From an uncultured Lachnospiraceae bacterium (GTDB lineage: Bacteria; Bacillota; Clostridia; Lachnospirales; Lachnospiraceae), in the NCBI GenBank assembly GCA_910586555.1, contig CAJUJY010000012.1, positions 19,169 to 83,168 of the forward strand: 64,000 nt of DNA, written 5' to 3'. The position numbers were made by a program, and so were the translations under genes. Positions 54,354-62,276 of the stretch are shown here, piece by piece. The notes under the pieces were generated by a model. The model saw only the letters and a program-made list of their open reading frames with translations. It ran no database searches and was not told the origin of the DNA. The stretch's first letter is position 1. The number at the start of each line of letters is the position of its first letter.

Positions 54354-55492
54354 TACCCAATTCCTCTTATAAAACTGTCACTTTTTACAAGCCACTGTCC
54401 ATATCTCTCACATACTGCATTAGTTCCGACCCCAAGTACATATGCAACACTATATAAATCCCCGCCTGCTTGTAAACACATTACTGCAAATGTATCCCTT
54501 AATCTTTTAAATGTAAGCTCTGGAATCCATGCCTGTTCGCCAAGTACCTTTAACCGGTTCTGTAATGTCCTGCCATCAGGCTGTTGCTGTTTTATTTCCT
54601 GTATAGCAGTTTTTTTATAAATTGCAGCCACATACTTTTCTTTTTCTGGTTTCCTTTTTTTAGCTGTCTTCTCTAGAAACCTGGCTAGTTTTTCTGGTAT
54701 AATAAATTCACGGCATTCACTTTCTGGAAGTTCAAATTCTTTTAAAATTGTTGCTGTTTTTTTATTGCCATTCTTTTTTGTATCACCACTTATATTTTCT
54801 ATGTCTTCTTCCTTTGTTATTTTTTTCTGTTGTACACGCATTAAATTTCTATGAATATGGATTTTTCCATTTTCCAGGTCTATATCTTCCCATTTAAGCC
54901 CACAAAGTTCTGATAAACTTGCACCTGTATAAAGAGGGAGCATTACCTGTATCTGTATATCCATTTCCTGTTGCCTGGCTATGTCTATTAATTGTTGTAC
55001 TTCCAGTTCTGATAATGGCAAAGCATCTTTTTTATTTTTAATCATATAGCCAGCCTTTCCAAATTCAATTTCTGGAACAAGCTTCTTTTCTACAGCATAA
55101 TGGAACATTGCACGTACAATACTTTCTACAACATATACTGTATATTGTGAAAGAGGGGCTGTTTTCCTGCTTCCTGCCTGTAAAAATCCAAGCAGGGCAG
55201 ACAAATCTTCCTTGTTAAAAACACCAGACTGCAATTCTCCTATATATGGAAGAATATATTTGCTTGTATATGCCTGGTAACGGGCATAAGAAGAAGGCCT
55301 TAAAACATCTTGTATATTTGTAAGCCACAATTCTGCCAGTTCTTTTATAGGAAGCTGGCAATTAATTTCTTTGTTCCCATTTTTTGCAGAATGTGAAAAT
55401 GGATATTCCATATATATTTCCTTATGTCCATTAGCAGTATAAAAGTCATCTCTTTGTTGCATAATATAGGTATTTTTCACTTTCCGTGGCAT
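54353..55492 (-). CDS. Tyrosine-recombinase-like protein with degenerate active site, first gene of the glycan operon
   Basis: This 379-aa protein has core-binding and catalytic domains of a phage-type integrase, but the key residues are altered. The first catalytic Arg (TGxRxSE) is Ser192 (TGASLSEL). The His of HxxR is Lys329 (FKRLRDT) and the second His is Asp. The His before the nucleophile is Val355 (LGVGTNAV). R332 and Tyr364 remain. It is unlikely to recombine DNA but may bind it, for instance the inverted repeats upstream. ATG 55492 has GAAGG seven bases upstream. It directly follows the invertible-promoter candidate. Confidence 0.75.
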   Translation of the reverse strand: MPRKVKNTYIMQQRDDFYTANGHKEIYMEYPFSHSAKNGNKEINCQLPIKELAELWLTNIQDVLRPSSYARYQAYTSKYILPYIGELQSGVFNKEDLSALLGFLQAGSRKTAPLSQYTVYVVESIVRAMFHYAVEKKLVPEIEFGKAGYMIKNKKDALPLSELEVQQLIDIARQQEMDIQIQVMLPLYTGASLSELCGLKWEDIDLENGKIHIHRNLMRVQQKKITKEEDIENISGDTKKNGNKKTATILKEFELPESECREFIIPEKLARFLEKTAKKRKPEKEKYVAAIYKKTAIQEIKQQQPDGRTLQNRLKVLGEQAWIPELTFKRLRDTFAVMCLQAGGDLYSVAYVLGVGTNAVCERYGQWLVKSDSFIRGIG

Positions 55493-55557
55493 ATATGGCA
55501 TCCTTCTTTCTTACAAAATACACTTTAGTTTTGTTATCATAAATTACTATACAATAC

Positions 55558-55838
55558 TACAACATTATAAAAATTATGTTGTAACTTAAGCATAACTGTA
55601 TAAAATATGGCACTTGTAAAAATATAATAATACTGTGTGTTTGCTTACATATATCAAATATATCATTTAATTAGATATATATAGATATTTGTAATATAAA
55701 AATATTATTTCTATAGTACTTTTGGAAATTAAAACCACACAAAACATAAAAGTTTTTTCGCAAAAGACCTTGAAAAACAAAAATAAATATGCTATTATTC
55801 CATAGTGTCAGTTACAACATAATTTTTATTATGTTGTA
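55558..55838. promoter_or_regulatory. Invertible promoter element flanked by 29-bp inverted repeats
   Basis: Left repeat 55558-55586 and right repeat 55810-55838 are inverted copies with 28 of 29 bases identical. Each is itself a palindrome of about 10-bp arms around a 6-bp A-rich centre, as expected for a tyrosine recombinase crossover site. The 223-bp interior contains a + strand promoter (55770-55798). An intact recombinase gene begins 5 bp beyond the right repeat's edge. In this orientation the promoter faces away from the glycan operon. Confidence 0.85.
55770..55798 (+). promoter_or_regulatory. Consensus promoter inside the invertible segment
   Basis: -35 TTGAAA (55770-55775), 17-bp spacer, -10 TATTAT (55793-55798), start expected near 55805. 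After inversion it would start near 55591 on the - strand, about 90-100 bases before the first operon gene. No comparable promoter is seen on the - strand of the segment now. Confidence 0.75.
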
Positions 55839-55843
55839 TTTTT

Positions 55844-56728
55844 TTAACTCTGTATTTTTTTGTCTATACCAGGAATGCCCCAGTTTCCAATTACAAGTTC
55901 CATTCCGTCTAATTGTTTCTGGTATTCGCTGCTTGTTGTCATTATATAAATCCTTGTTGTTTCAATACTGCTATGTCCAAGTATGTCTGCAAGCCTTGCT
56001 ATATCTTTACAGGAGTTGTAAAATGTTTTGGCAAAGAGGTGTCTTAAGTTATGTGGAAATACTTTTTCCTGTTCTACTCCTGCTTTTTTACAAATTGATT
56101 TCATTTCACGCCATATATTGCTGCGGTCTACTGGATTGCCGTTCCTGGTACAGAATACTATTCCTTGTTTTGTACCATTTTTGTGTATGTAATATAAAAG
56201 CCTTGTTTGTAATGCTTTAGGAATAAGAATCTGTCTTTCCTTCCCTTTACAGTACACTACAACAATACCTTCGTTTACGCTTTTAACGGTTATAAATGAA
56301 AGTTCGCTTACACGAAGGCCTATTGCACATAGTGTCTGTATAATCATGGCAAGCCGTATTTTACCTGATTTTTCAGCCGCATTTATAAGTTTTTTATATT
56401 CCTCTTTTGACAAGTCTTTATTGTTTGGCATAAATACCTTTTTTTGTACTTTAATAGTTTTTACTTTTAAATCATTCCAGTCCATAAACTGGAAAAAGCA
56501 ATTAGCGGCTGCAAGAAAGGAATTTATACTGCCTGATTTATAACAGCCTTTGCTTTGTAAATATTCTTTATAGCCTACTATAAGTTTTTTATTTAATTCA
56601 CGTCCATCTGCATATTTTATTAATTTGCCCAGATCGCAGATATATTTGTTTACTGTTGCTGTGCTCTTTTCCTCTTCATAAAGATATTCCCTGAATTTTT
56701 CTAAAAGTTTTCCTGTTATTTTCCTCAT
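55844..56728 (-). CDS. Tyrosine recombinase, intact active site, likely promoter invertase
   Basis: This 294-aa protein has an N-terminal core-binding domain (about 1-95) and a catalytic domain with all expected residues: R139 (IGLRVSEL), K161 (CKGKER), H226 and R229 (PHNLRHLF), H252 (LGHSSIETT) and nucleophile Y261. The size fits single-protein invertases and XerC/D-like enzymes. ATG 56728 has GGAGG five bases upstream. Its stop lies 5 bp from the inverted repeat at 55810-55838. The + strand promoter in the segment would, in the present orientation, run antisense into this gene. Confidence 0.88.
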   Translation of the reverse strand: MRKITGKLLEKFREYLYEEEKSTATVNKYICDLGKLIKYADGRELNKKLIVGYKEYLQSKGCYKSGSINSFLAAANCFFQFMDWNDLKVKTIKVQKKVFMPNNKDLSKEEYKKLINAAEKSGKIRLAMIIQTLCAIGLRVSELSFITVKSVNEGIVVVYCKGKERQILIPKALQTRLLYYIHKNGTKQGIVFCTRNGNPVDRSNIWREMKSICKKAGVEQEKVFPHNLRHLFAKTFYNSCKDIARLADILGHSSIETTRIYIMTTSSEYQKQLDGMELVIGNWGIPGIDKKIQS

Positions 56729-57122
56729 AATTTCCTCCATTGTTATACTAGTTTTATGCAAAAAAATAAAACTCTTATACTTTCATAAGGGTTTTAATAA
56801 TATTATAACAGCCTGGAAGTTTTTTTGCAGTATGCTTGTTAATTTTTAAACAGGTCTGAATGTGTACCTGTACCAGCCAACATAAGTACTAATATATTTT
56901 TTCTATAAGGTAAATTAGTAACCAGTCTGGTTGTATATGGCGTTTCCTGAAGCCTTTAGATTACCTTTTAAGGTACCACTTGAAACGCCTGTCTGTGTTC
57001 TGTTCTGCGCCTTCTAATACGGAAAATGTGACTTAAGGAAAATTTGATAAACGCTATTGATTGAGGAAGCAAAAAAGGGTATTATATATAAAGAAGCTAT
57101 GTAAAAAAATTATGGAGGATTT
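56729..57122. other. Intergenic stretch with inverted repeats and tRNA-end duplication
   Basis: There is no gene. It holds an AAAACTCTTA/TAAGGGTTTT-type imperfect hairpin near 56766-56795, GGCGTTTC/GAAACGCC arms (56939-56946 and 56982-56989) around an ACCTTTTAAGGT palindrome (56963-56974), and a diverged copy of the tRNA-Leu 3' end (56993-57036). Confidence 0.5.
56993..57036. repeat. Diverged direct copy of the tRNA-Leu 3' end and trailer (att-like)
   Basis: The core, GTTCTGCGCCTTCTA, is identical to the tRNA trailer at 57717-57731. The following 20 bases match the tRNA 3' end with five changes. The two copies are direct repeats about 715 bp apart and bracket the PIN toxin remnant, as left and right attachment sites would. 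Confidence 0.6.
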
Positions 57123-57440
57123 ATTCGGAAATTAAAGGTATATTTAGATACATCGGTTATTAGCCATTTATTAAAAGAGGATGTACCTGGGAAAATGGGT
57201 GACACACAACAATTATGGGAAATGTTCAAAGCTGGAAAATATAATGTATATTTATCTACTGTAACACTAAGGGAACTAGAAAAATGTCCAGAACCAAAGA
57301 AGACACAGCTTATTGACTGTCTGAATGAGATACAGTTTACAACATTGGATATTACAGAAGATGTTACTGGAATAGCAAATAAAATTATTGAAATGGGAAT
57401 ACTGACACAAAAGAGTTTTGACGACTTAATTGGAAAGTGA
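57123..57440 (+). pseudogene. Truncated PIN-domain toxin (VapC-like) with ATT in place of ATG
   Basis: The frame reads RKLKVYLDTSVISHLL, a typical PIN N-terminus with its first metal Asp, then a Glu in TLRELEKC. It ends after 105 codons at ILTQKSFDDLIGK. Full-length relatives continue with the remaining acidic residues of the active site for another 40-50 residues. The codon at the expected start is ATT, preceded by GGAGG; the first ATG is at 57195, past the conserved start. It is probably inactive because of the missing C-terminus. Confidence 0.65.
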
Positions 57441-57449
57441 GGGATAATT

Positions 57450-57632
57450 ATGATTACAGAACCAGTTATCAGTACTGGTTTTACGATTGAAGATATTCAT
57501 AAGATCAGGGAATACCACTATGAACTTACAAAAGATATGACAGTGCAAGAAAAAAACAATTTCTATAATGAAGGTGGAAGAGCCTTTTTAGCGGAGATGG
57601 AAAAGAGAAAGTTACAGAAAGTACAAGGTTAA
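57450..57632 (+). CDS. Small antitoxin-like partner of the PIN toxin remnant
   Basis: This is a 60-aa, charged, helical protein (MITEPVISTGFTIEDIHKIR...) encoded nine bases after the toxin remnant with a GAGGGAT site. I do not recognise a named family; the size, the position and the acidic/basic pattern fit the small protein that accompanies this kind of PIN gene. It has no membrane segment. Confidence 0.55.
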   Translation: MITEPVISTGFTIEDIHKIREYHYELTKDMTVQEKNNFYNEGGRAFLAEMEKRKLQKVQG

Positions 57633-57687
57633 AAGAAATAAAAAAAGCCCCCATATTTTTAAGGTTTCTTCTTTCAATATACAAAAT

Positions 57688-57725
57688 GGCGCAAAACCTG
57701 GACTTCTGTGGTCTGGTTCTGCGCC
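57688..57725 (-). terminator. Terminator of the tRNA-Leu transcript
   Basis: On the - strand GGCGCAGAACC pairs with GGTTTTGCGCC (one G-U pair), followed by ATTTTG. It begins seven bases past the tRNA 3' end. Confidence 0.55.
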
Positions 57726-57732
57726 TTCTACT

Positions 57733-57815
57733 GCGGAAGATGGGACTTGAACCCACACGCCGTTGCCGGCACATGAACCTGAATCATGCCTGTCTGCCAA
57801 TTCCAGCACTTCCGC
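57733..57815 (-). tRNA. tRNA-Leu (anticodon CAG)
   Basis: The 83-nt gene on the - strand has acceptor stem GCGGAAG/CTTCCGC, anticodon stem CATGA/TCATG with loop TTCAGGT (anticodon CAG), a long variable arm (GCCGGCAACGGC) as in class II tRNAs, and a T-loop TTCAAGT. CCA is not encoded. Its 3' end is partly duplicated at about 57016-57036. Confidence 0.93.
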
Positions 57816-57898
57816 TTACAGTACTTAAACAGTACCTAACTATAATATCAGATGTAATTATAAATGTCAATCAAAACTTTTATAATTAAACCAGGTTT

Positions 57899-58909
57899 TT
57901 AAAGATACTTTTCTAGAAAAGAAAACATATCAAGACTCCATCTCCATGCTGTATTTCCATAAGCAAGACCACAGCCATGCCCGCCTGACGGGTAATAATG
58001 ACATTCATGCCCAATACCCATTTCTTTTAACCTGGCTTCAAGCCTTTTTGTATTTTCACATGGAACTGTATCATCATCTTTGCAGGCCCATGCAAATGTT
58101 GGAGGAAAACCAGGTTTAATTAGGTTTTCAATGGAAAGAGTATGGCGCAGTGTTTCATCATCTTTACCAGTTAATGCCAGGACACTTCCTTCATGTGCTA
58201 TATTTTTTTCAAAGCTTATAACCGGGTACCCTAAAACAACTGCATCGGGTCTTGCTTCTGGCAGCAGTGTTTTATATAATGCCGCTGCTGATGCACATAA
58301 ATGGCCTCCTGCTGAAAAACCTATAATGCCTGTACGGTCTGGGTCAGCCTGGTATTTTGCAGCATTATCCTTGACATATTTAATGGTTTCCAGTAAATCC
58401 ATCTGTGGTTCTGGATAACGGGAGGGAGCTACCCTGTAGCGTAGTATAAATGGTACATATCCTTTCTTTTCAGCTATAATCTGGATAGGTGTACCTTCAT
58501 TTTGAAAGCTGGCAAATTCATATCCTCCCCCTGGACATATAATTAATGCTGGTTTTAATGGAGCTTTGCCTGTTTTTACTGTAGGTGTAATAATAAATGT
58601 CTGGCCTGGGTCTTGCAGGTCTGCCCCTTTGTCTGGTTCCCAGGCATTCCAGTCATGCAAATGTAAGCACTGCCTTTTTCCTGCCTGTATTTCCAGTACC
58701 AGGTTTGCTGTATCAACAATTTGCTCTGCCAGCCCCTGCAAATTACTTCCCCACGGTGTTTGTCCCCTGAAAGCTGCAAGACGTAATGGCTCGTCCCATA
58801 ATTCTTCCGGGAACCAGCCAAGCTGGTCTTCTAAGAAAAGAAAGTGGAACCACTTTTTCATTCCTGGAGCAGATAAAATACCATTTAATGTATCAAAAGA
58901 TGAAAACAT
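57899..58909 (-). CDS. Alpha/beta hydrolase, carbohydrate-esterase-like
   Basis: This 336-aa protein has an N-terminal unannotated segment (about 1-100) and an esterase domain with oxyanion loop ICPGGGYEFAS, nucleophile elbow GFSAGGHLCAS and a late Asp/His pair (CKDDDTVP, then GGHGCGLA). The HGGG-like loop with GGGY suggests acetylxylan/acetyl-sugar esterases. No signal peptide is visible, so it would act in the cytoplasm on imported acetylated oligosaccharides, in line with a plant-glycan-using gut organism. GGAGG precedes the ATG. Confidence 0.8.
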   Translation of the reverse strand: MFSSFDTLNGILSAPGMKKWFHFLFLEDQLGWFPEELWDEPLRLAAFRGQTPWGSNLQGLAEQIVDTANLVLEIQAGKRQCLHLHDWNAWEPDKGADLQDPGQTFIITPTVKTGKAPLKPALIICPGGGYEFASFQNEGTPIQIIAEKKGYVPFILRYRVAPSRYPEPQMDLLETIKYVKDNAAKYQADPDRTGIIGFSAGGHLCASAAALYKTLLPEARPDAVVLGYPVISFEKNIAHEGSVLALTGKDDETLRHTLSIENLIKPGFPPTFAWACKDDDTVPCENTKRLEARLKEMGIGHECHYYPSGGHGCGLAYGNTAWRWSLDMFSFLEKYL

Positions 58910-59030
58910 ATATAACCCCTCCGTTAAATAATATACCTTGCTACTTTGTTTCTGCCTGTTATATTATATCACAATAGCTTTACAAATTGAACAGGTTTTG
59001 TAAAAATTTAATTTAAAATAATAAAATTAA

Positions 59031-59071
59031 TCCCTGTAACAGCTTTTTTTAAAGATATACTGTTACAGGGA
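59031..59071. terminator. Bidirectional terminator after the feo operon
   Basis: A perfect 12-bp stem, TCCCTGTAACAG with CTGTTACAGGGA, has a 17-nt loop and T-rich sequence on both sides (TTTTATT on +, TTAATTTTATT on -). It ends the feo transcript 40 bp past the last small gene. Confidence 0.8.
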
Positions 59072-59110
59072 TTTTATTAAGGGAGTGTTATTTTAATTAT
59101 TCCAGGTTTT

Positions 59111-59245
59111 CTAATTACAATGTCCTTTGCACCTGCTACAGTCACCGCCACAATGTGATTTGCCGCTTTTTTTGTCTTTTACCATACTGCGTATTGCCAG
59201 GAATACACATATGGCAACTGCTAAACCTACTATAAATGTTCCCAT
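59111..59245 (-). CDS. FeoB-associated Cys-rich membrane protein
   Basis: This is a 44-aa protein. The first 20 residues form one membrane helix (MGTFIVGLAVAICVFLAIRS), followed by a short basic stretch and a Cys/His cluster (HCGGDCSRCKGHC). This is the known small companion of FeoB in Firmicutes, thought to help iron delivery at the pore. GGAG precedes the ATG, and the gene is 27 bp past feoB. Confidence 0.88.
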   Translation of the reverse strand: MGTFIVGLAVAICVFLAIRSMVKDKKSGKSHCGGDCSRCKGHCN

Positions 59246-59272
59246 AATCTGCTCCGTTTCTGCCATATGGCA

Positions 59273-61474
59273 TTACATAATACTGTTCTGGCTGGCTGCT
59301 TTTTTAAGGTTTATATTTAACTGGCTGCTTTCTTTATATGGCCTGGATAAAAGGAAAATAAAGGCAGCTACAAGAATAAAAGCAGCTATTGTGCCAATAC
59401 CAGTCCCTGCGCCCGTAAATAACATTCCAAGCTGGTATATGCAAAGTGATACTATATATGCAAGTACTGTCTGGTAGCCTATTGCTGTAAAAAACCATTT
59501 TATATTGTTCATTTCACGTTTTATAGCACCCATTGCTGCAAAACAAGGTGCGCATAAAAGGTTAAATACAAGAAATGAATATGCAGAAAGCGCTGTCATG
59601 CTGGTTCCTATTGCTGCCAGAAGATCTGGTGTGTCTTCTGCTGCATCTGCACCAGCACCAAAAAGTATTCCAAATGTTGTTACTACATTTTCTTTGGCAA
59701 TAAGGCCTGTAACTGCTGCCACTGCCATTTTCCAGTTACCCCATCCAAGTGGTGCAAATACTGGGGCTATTATTCCGCCAAGCACTGCAAGTATGCTTTT
59801 GTCCAGCTCTTCTTCACCAAGCATTGTAAATTTTCCATCTGAAAATCCAAATCCTTGTAAAAACCAGAGGATAATTGCTGAAAGCAGTATTATTGTACCT
59901 GCTTTTTTAATAAATGACCAGCCTCTTTCCCACATGCTTCTTAATATATTAGAAACTGTTGGCATATGGTAAGCCGGAAGTTCCATAACAAATGGTGCAG
60001 GATCCCCTGCAAAAAGTTTTGTCTTTTTTAATATAATGCCTGAACATATAATTGCCAAAATTCCTACAAGCCATGCACTATATGAAACCCACCATGCATT
60101 GTTAAACAATGCGCCTGCAACCAGTGCAATAATTGGAAGTTTAGCACCACATGGTATAAATGTTGTAGTCATTATTGTCATTTTACGGTCCCTGTCATTT
60201 TCAATAGTCCTTGAAGCCATAATTCCAGGAACACCACAGCCACTGCCAATTAACATTGGAATAAATGATTTCCCCGAAAGCCCGAATTTGCGGAAAATCC
60301 TGTCCATAATAAATGCTACCCTTGCCATATACCCACATGATTCTAAAAATGCAAGAAACATAAATAATATAAGCATCTGTGGCACAAAACCAAGTACTGC
60401 ACCAACACCGCCTATAATACCATCTATTACAAGCCCTGAAAGCCATTCTGCACAGCCAATGGAATCAAGCAGGTTTCCTACAGCATCTGGTATTCCAGGT
60501 ACATGGAGTGCACTTATGCCAAGTAGATTCCAGCCCTCCCCAAATACCCCGTCATTTGCCCAGTCTGTTGCCCATGTGCCAACAGTTGTAACAGATACAT
60601 AATATACAATAAACATTACTGCTGCAAATATTGGAAGTGCAAGCACCCTGTTTGTCACAATCTGGTCAATTTTATCTGAAATGGAAAGTTTTCCTTTATT
60701 ATTACTGGTACAGCACTCTTTCACTACCTGTGATATATATAAATACCGTTCATTAGTAATAATGCTTTCTGTATCATCATCAAACTTTTCTTCCATTTCT
60801 GCAATTTCAACAGATACATCTGGCAGATTTTCTGCCTGTTGGGATATTTTATCATCCCTTTCAAGTAATTTTATTGCAAAGAACCTTTTTTTCTCCTCTG
60901 GTATTGTGGAGTTTAATTTATCCTCTGCCTGTTGTATTATTTCCTCAACATCATCTGAAAACTTATGTATTACAGGCGTCTTTTTCTTTCCTGCAAGTGC
61001 GGCTGCTTTCTCTACTGCCTCCATAATGCCTGTTCCCTTAAGTGCTGAAATAACTGTTACTTCACAGCCAAGCTGCGTACTTAATTTACTAATATTTATC
61101 TTTTTACCAGATTTTTCAAGAAGATCAGCCATATTCACAGCCATAACAACAGGAATACCAAGTTCAAGTAACTGTGTTGACAAATACAGGTTTCTTTCGA
61201 TATTTGTCCCGTCTACAATATTAATAATAACATCTGGCTTTTCATTAATAAGATAATTCCTTGCTACCACCTCTTCAAGTGTATATGGTGACAGGGAATA
61301 AATACCTGGCAAATCCATAATAGTTATATCTTTATGTCCCTTTAATTTACCTTCTTTTTTCTCTACTGTAACACCAGGCCAGTTACCAACAAACTGGTTT
61401 GAGCCTGTAAGCGCATTAAATAACGTTGTTTTACCACAGTTAGGATTACCAGCTAATGCAATTTTAACTGCCAT
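59273..61474 (-). CDS. feoB: Ferrous iron transporter FeoB
   Basis: This 733-aa membrane protein imports Fe2+. The N-terminal GTPase domain has GNPNCGKTTLFNAL (residues 8-21), DLPGIYSL and NMAD. A helical GDI-like spacer follows (about 165-265), then two Gate domains with the conserved cysteines in GSGCGVPGIMASR and LCAPCFAAMGA. Length is normal. It has its own 119-bp upstream region, with TTAGTGCATACTAA (near-palindromic) on the - strand, so it may have a separate promoter from the feoA genes. Confidence 0.97.
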   Translation of the reverse strand: MAVKIALAGNPNCGKTTLFNALTGSNQFVGNWPGVTVEKKEGKLKGHKDITIMDLPGIYSLSPYTLEEVVARNYLINEKPDVIINIVDGTNIERNLYLSTQLLELGIPVVMAVNMADLLEKSGKKINISKLSTQLGCEVTVISALKGTGIMEAVEKAAALAGKKKTPVIHKFSDDVEEIIQQAEDKLNSTIPEEKKRFFAIKLLERDDKISQQAENLPDVSVEIAEMEEKFDDDTESIITNERYLYISQVVKECCTSNNKGKLSISDKIDQIVTNRVLALPIFAAVMFIVYYVSVTTVGTWATDWANDGVFGEGWNLLGISALHVPGIPDAVGNLLDSIGCAEWLSGLVIDGIIGGVGAVLGFVPQMLILFMFLAFLESCGYMARVAFIMDRIFRKFGLSGKSFIPMLIGSGCGVPGIMASRTIENDRDRKMTIMTTTFIPCGAKLPIIALVAGALFNNAWWVSYSAWLVGILAIICSGIILKKTKLFAGDPAPFVMELPAYHMPTVSNILRSMWERGWSFIKKAGTIILLSAIILWFLQGFGFSDGKFTMLGEEELDKSILAVLGGIIAPVFAPLGWGNWKMAVAAVTGLIAKENVVTTFGILFGAGADAAEDTPDLLAAIGTSMTALSAYSFLVFNLLCAPCFAAMGAIKREMNNIKWFFTAIGYQTVLAYIVSLCIYQLGMLFTGAGTGIGTIAAFILVAAFIFLLSRPYKESSQLNINLKKAASQNSIM

Positions 61475-61593
61475 AATTAATGCTTCCTTTCTTTATAAAT
61501 TATTTAAAATATCCATAGTTTCATAACCCTTGTTAATGTATGTGTTTTCTACCTTTTATTAGTATGCACTAACCTATATGCAAAAAATATAGC

Positions 61594-61821
61594 TTATTCA
61601 ACTATAATTATTTCTGTATCTGCCTTACGTAAAGACAGTTCATACCCTCTTACAGTTACTTCTACAGGATCACCTAAAGGTGCAACCTTTCTTACAAATA
61701 TGTCAACACCTTTTGTAATGCCCATATCCATTATTCTTCTTTTCACTGCGCCTCCGCCATTAAGTTTTACAACCCTGGCAGTGCTGCCATTAGGTACTTC
61801 CCTTAAAGTTTTCATTTCCAA
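61594..61821 (-). CDS. feoA: FeoA-type SH3-like protein (second copy in the operon)
   Basis: This 75-aa beta-barrel protein (TLREVPNGSTARVVKLNGGGAV, then MDMGITKGVDIFVRKVAPLGDPVEV) supports FeoB. It is the nearer of two tandem feoA genes and differs from the upstream one in sequence. AGGAGG precedes the ATG. It follows the first feoA by 33 bp. Confidence 0.92.
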   Translation of the reverse strand: MEMKTLREVPNGSTARVVKLNGGGAVKRRIMDMGITKGVDIFVRKVAPLGDPVEVTVRGYELSLRKADTEIIIVE

Positions 61822-61854
61822 CCTCCTAAAATTGTATATTTATGCTGGCATATA

Positions 61855-62064
61855 TTAAACTATAATCCTGTTTGCCATGTCTTTTCCTATGGCAACCCTG
61901 GAATCTTTAATATTTACTATAAGGCTGCCGCCTGTACTTGAAATCACAGTAACAATCCCGCCAGCAGTAAAACCAAGCTTTTCAAGGAACTTCCTGGTGT
62001 CTTCCCTTCCGCCAATTCTTTTAATTTCACATTGTTCACCAATATTCATCATGGCCAGTGGCAT
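61855..62064 (-). CDS. feoA: FeoA-type SH3-like protein (first copy in the operon)
   Basis: This 69-aa protein has PLAMMNIGEQCEIKRIGG and LEKLGFTAGGIVTVISSTGGSL, the FeoA fold. ATG 62064 has GGAGGGG seven bases upstream and is preferred to the in-frame start at 62082. It is the first gene of the feo transcript. Confidence 0.92.
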   Translation of the reverse strand: MPLAMMNIGEQCEIKRIGGREDTRKFLEKLGFTAGGIVTVISSTGGSLIVNIKDSRVAIGKDMANRIIV

Positions 62065-62100
62065 AATAACCCCTCCATTCAAAATAAATTATATTTTATT

Positions 62101-62173
62101 TTCCTTAAACAAGCTGTTTATTTAAGGAATTACTTACATAAGTTAGTATACTCTAATGTTTATTAGTTGTCAA
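62101..62173 (-). promoter_or_regulatory. feoA promoter with palindromic operator and leader hairpin
   Basis: On the - strand: -35 TTGACA (62168-62173), 17-bp spacer, -10 TATACT (62145-62150). The spacer holds CTAATAAACATTAG (62153-62166), 5-bp arms around four bases, overlapping a site also at the amidohydrolase promoter. TTAGTATACTCTAA overlaps the -10. A TTCCTTAAA/TTTAAGGAA hairpin (62101-62129) sits at the start of the transcript. Iron-dependent repression (Fur/DtxR type) is the likely logic but not shown. Confidence 0.7.
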
Positions 62174-62201
62174 TAAGTATTTTAAATTTTTTCAGCCAGC
62201 A

Positions 62202-62230
62202 TTGATAAAATATATTGTTTCACTTATAAT
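62202..62230 (+). promoter_or_regulatory. Promoter of the GH43 gene
   Basis: TTGATA (62202-62207), 17-bp spacer and a perfect TATAAT (62225-62230) lie 47 bp ahead of the chosen start codon, divergent from the feoA promoter. Confidence 0.75.
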
Positions 62231-62276
62231 ATTTTTATCAGGAGAAATTAAATTTATATAAGAAATGGGGAAAAAT

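Noticed and set aside
55587..55809. A - strand promoter inside the invertible segment that would keep the operon on in this orientation
   Set aside because: Candidates such as TTGATA with a 19-bp spacer to TATTAT are much weaker than the + strand promoter; not enough to claim expression, though leaky transcription is possible.
57195..57440. Complete 81-aa protein starting at ATG 57195
   Set aside because: The conserved PIN N-terminus (KVYLDTSVIS) lies in frame upstream of this ATG, so the 81-codon frame is only part of a broken gene.
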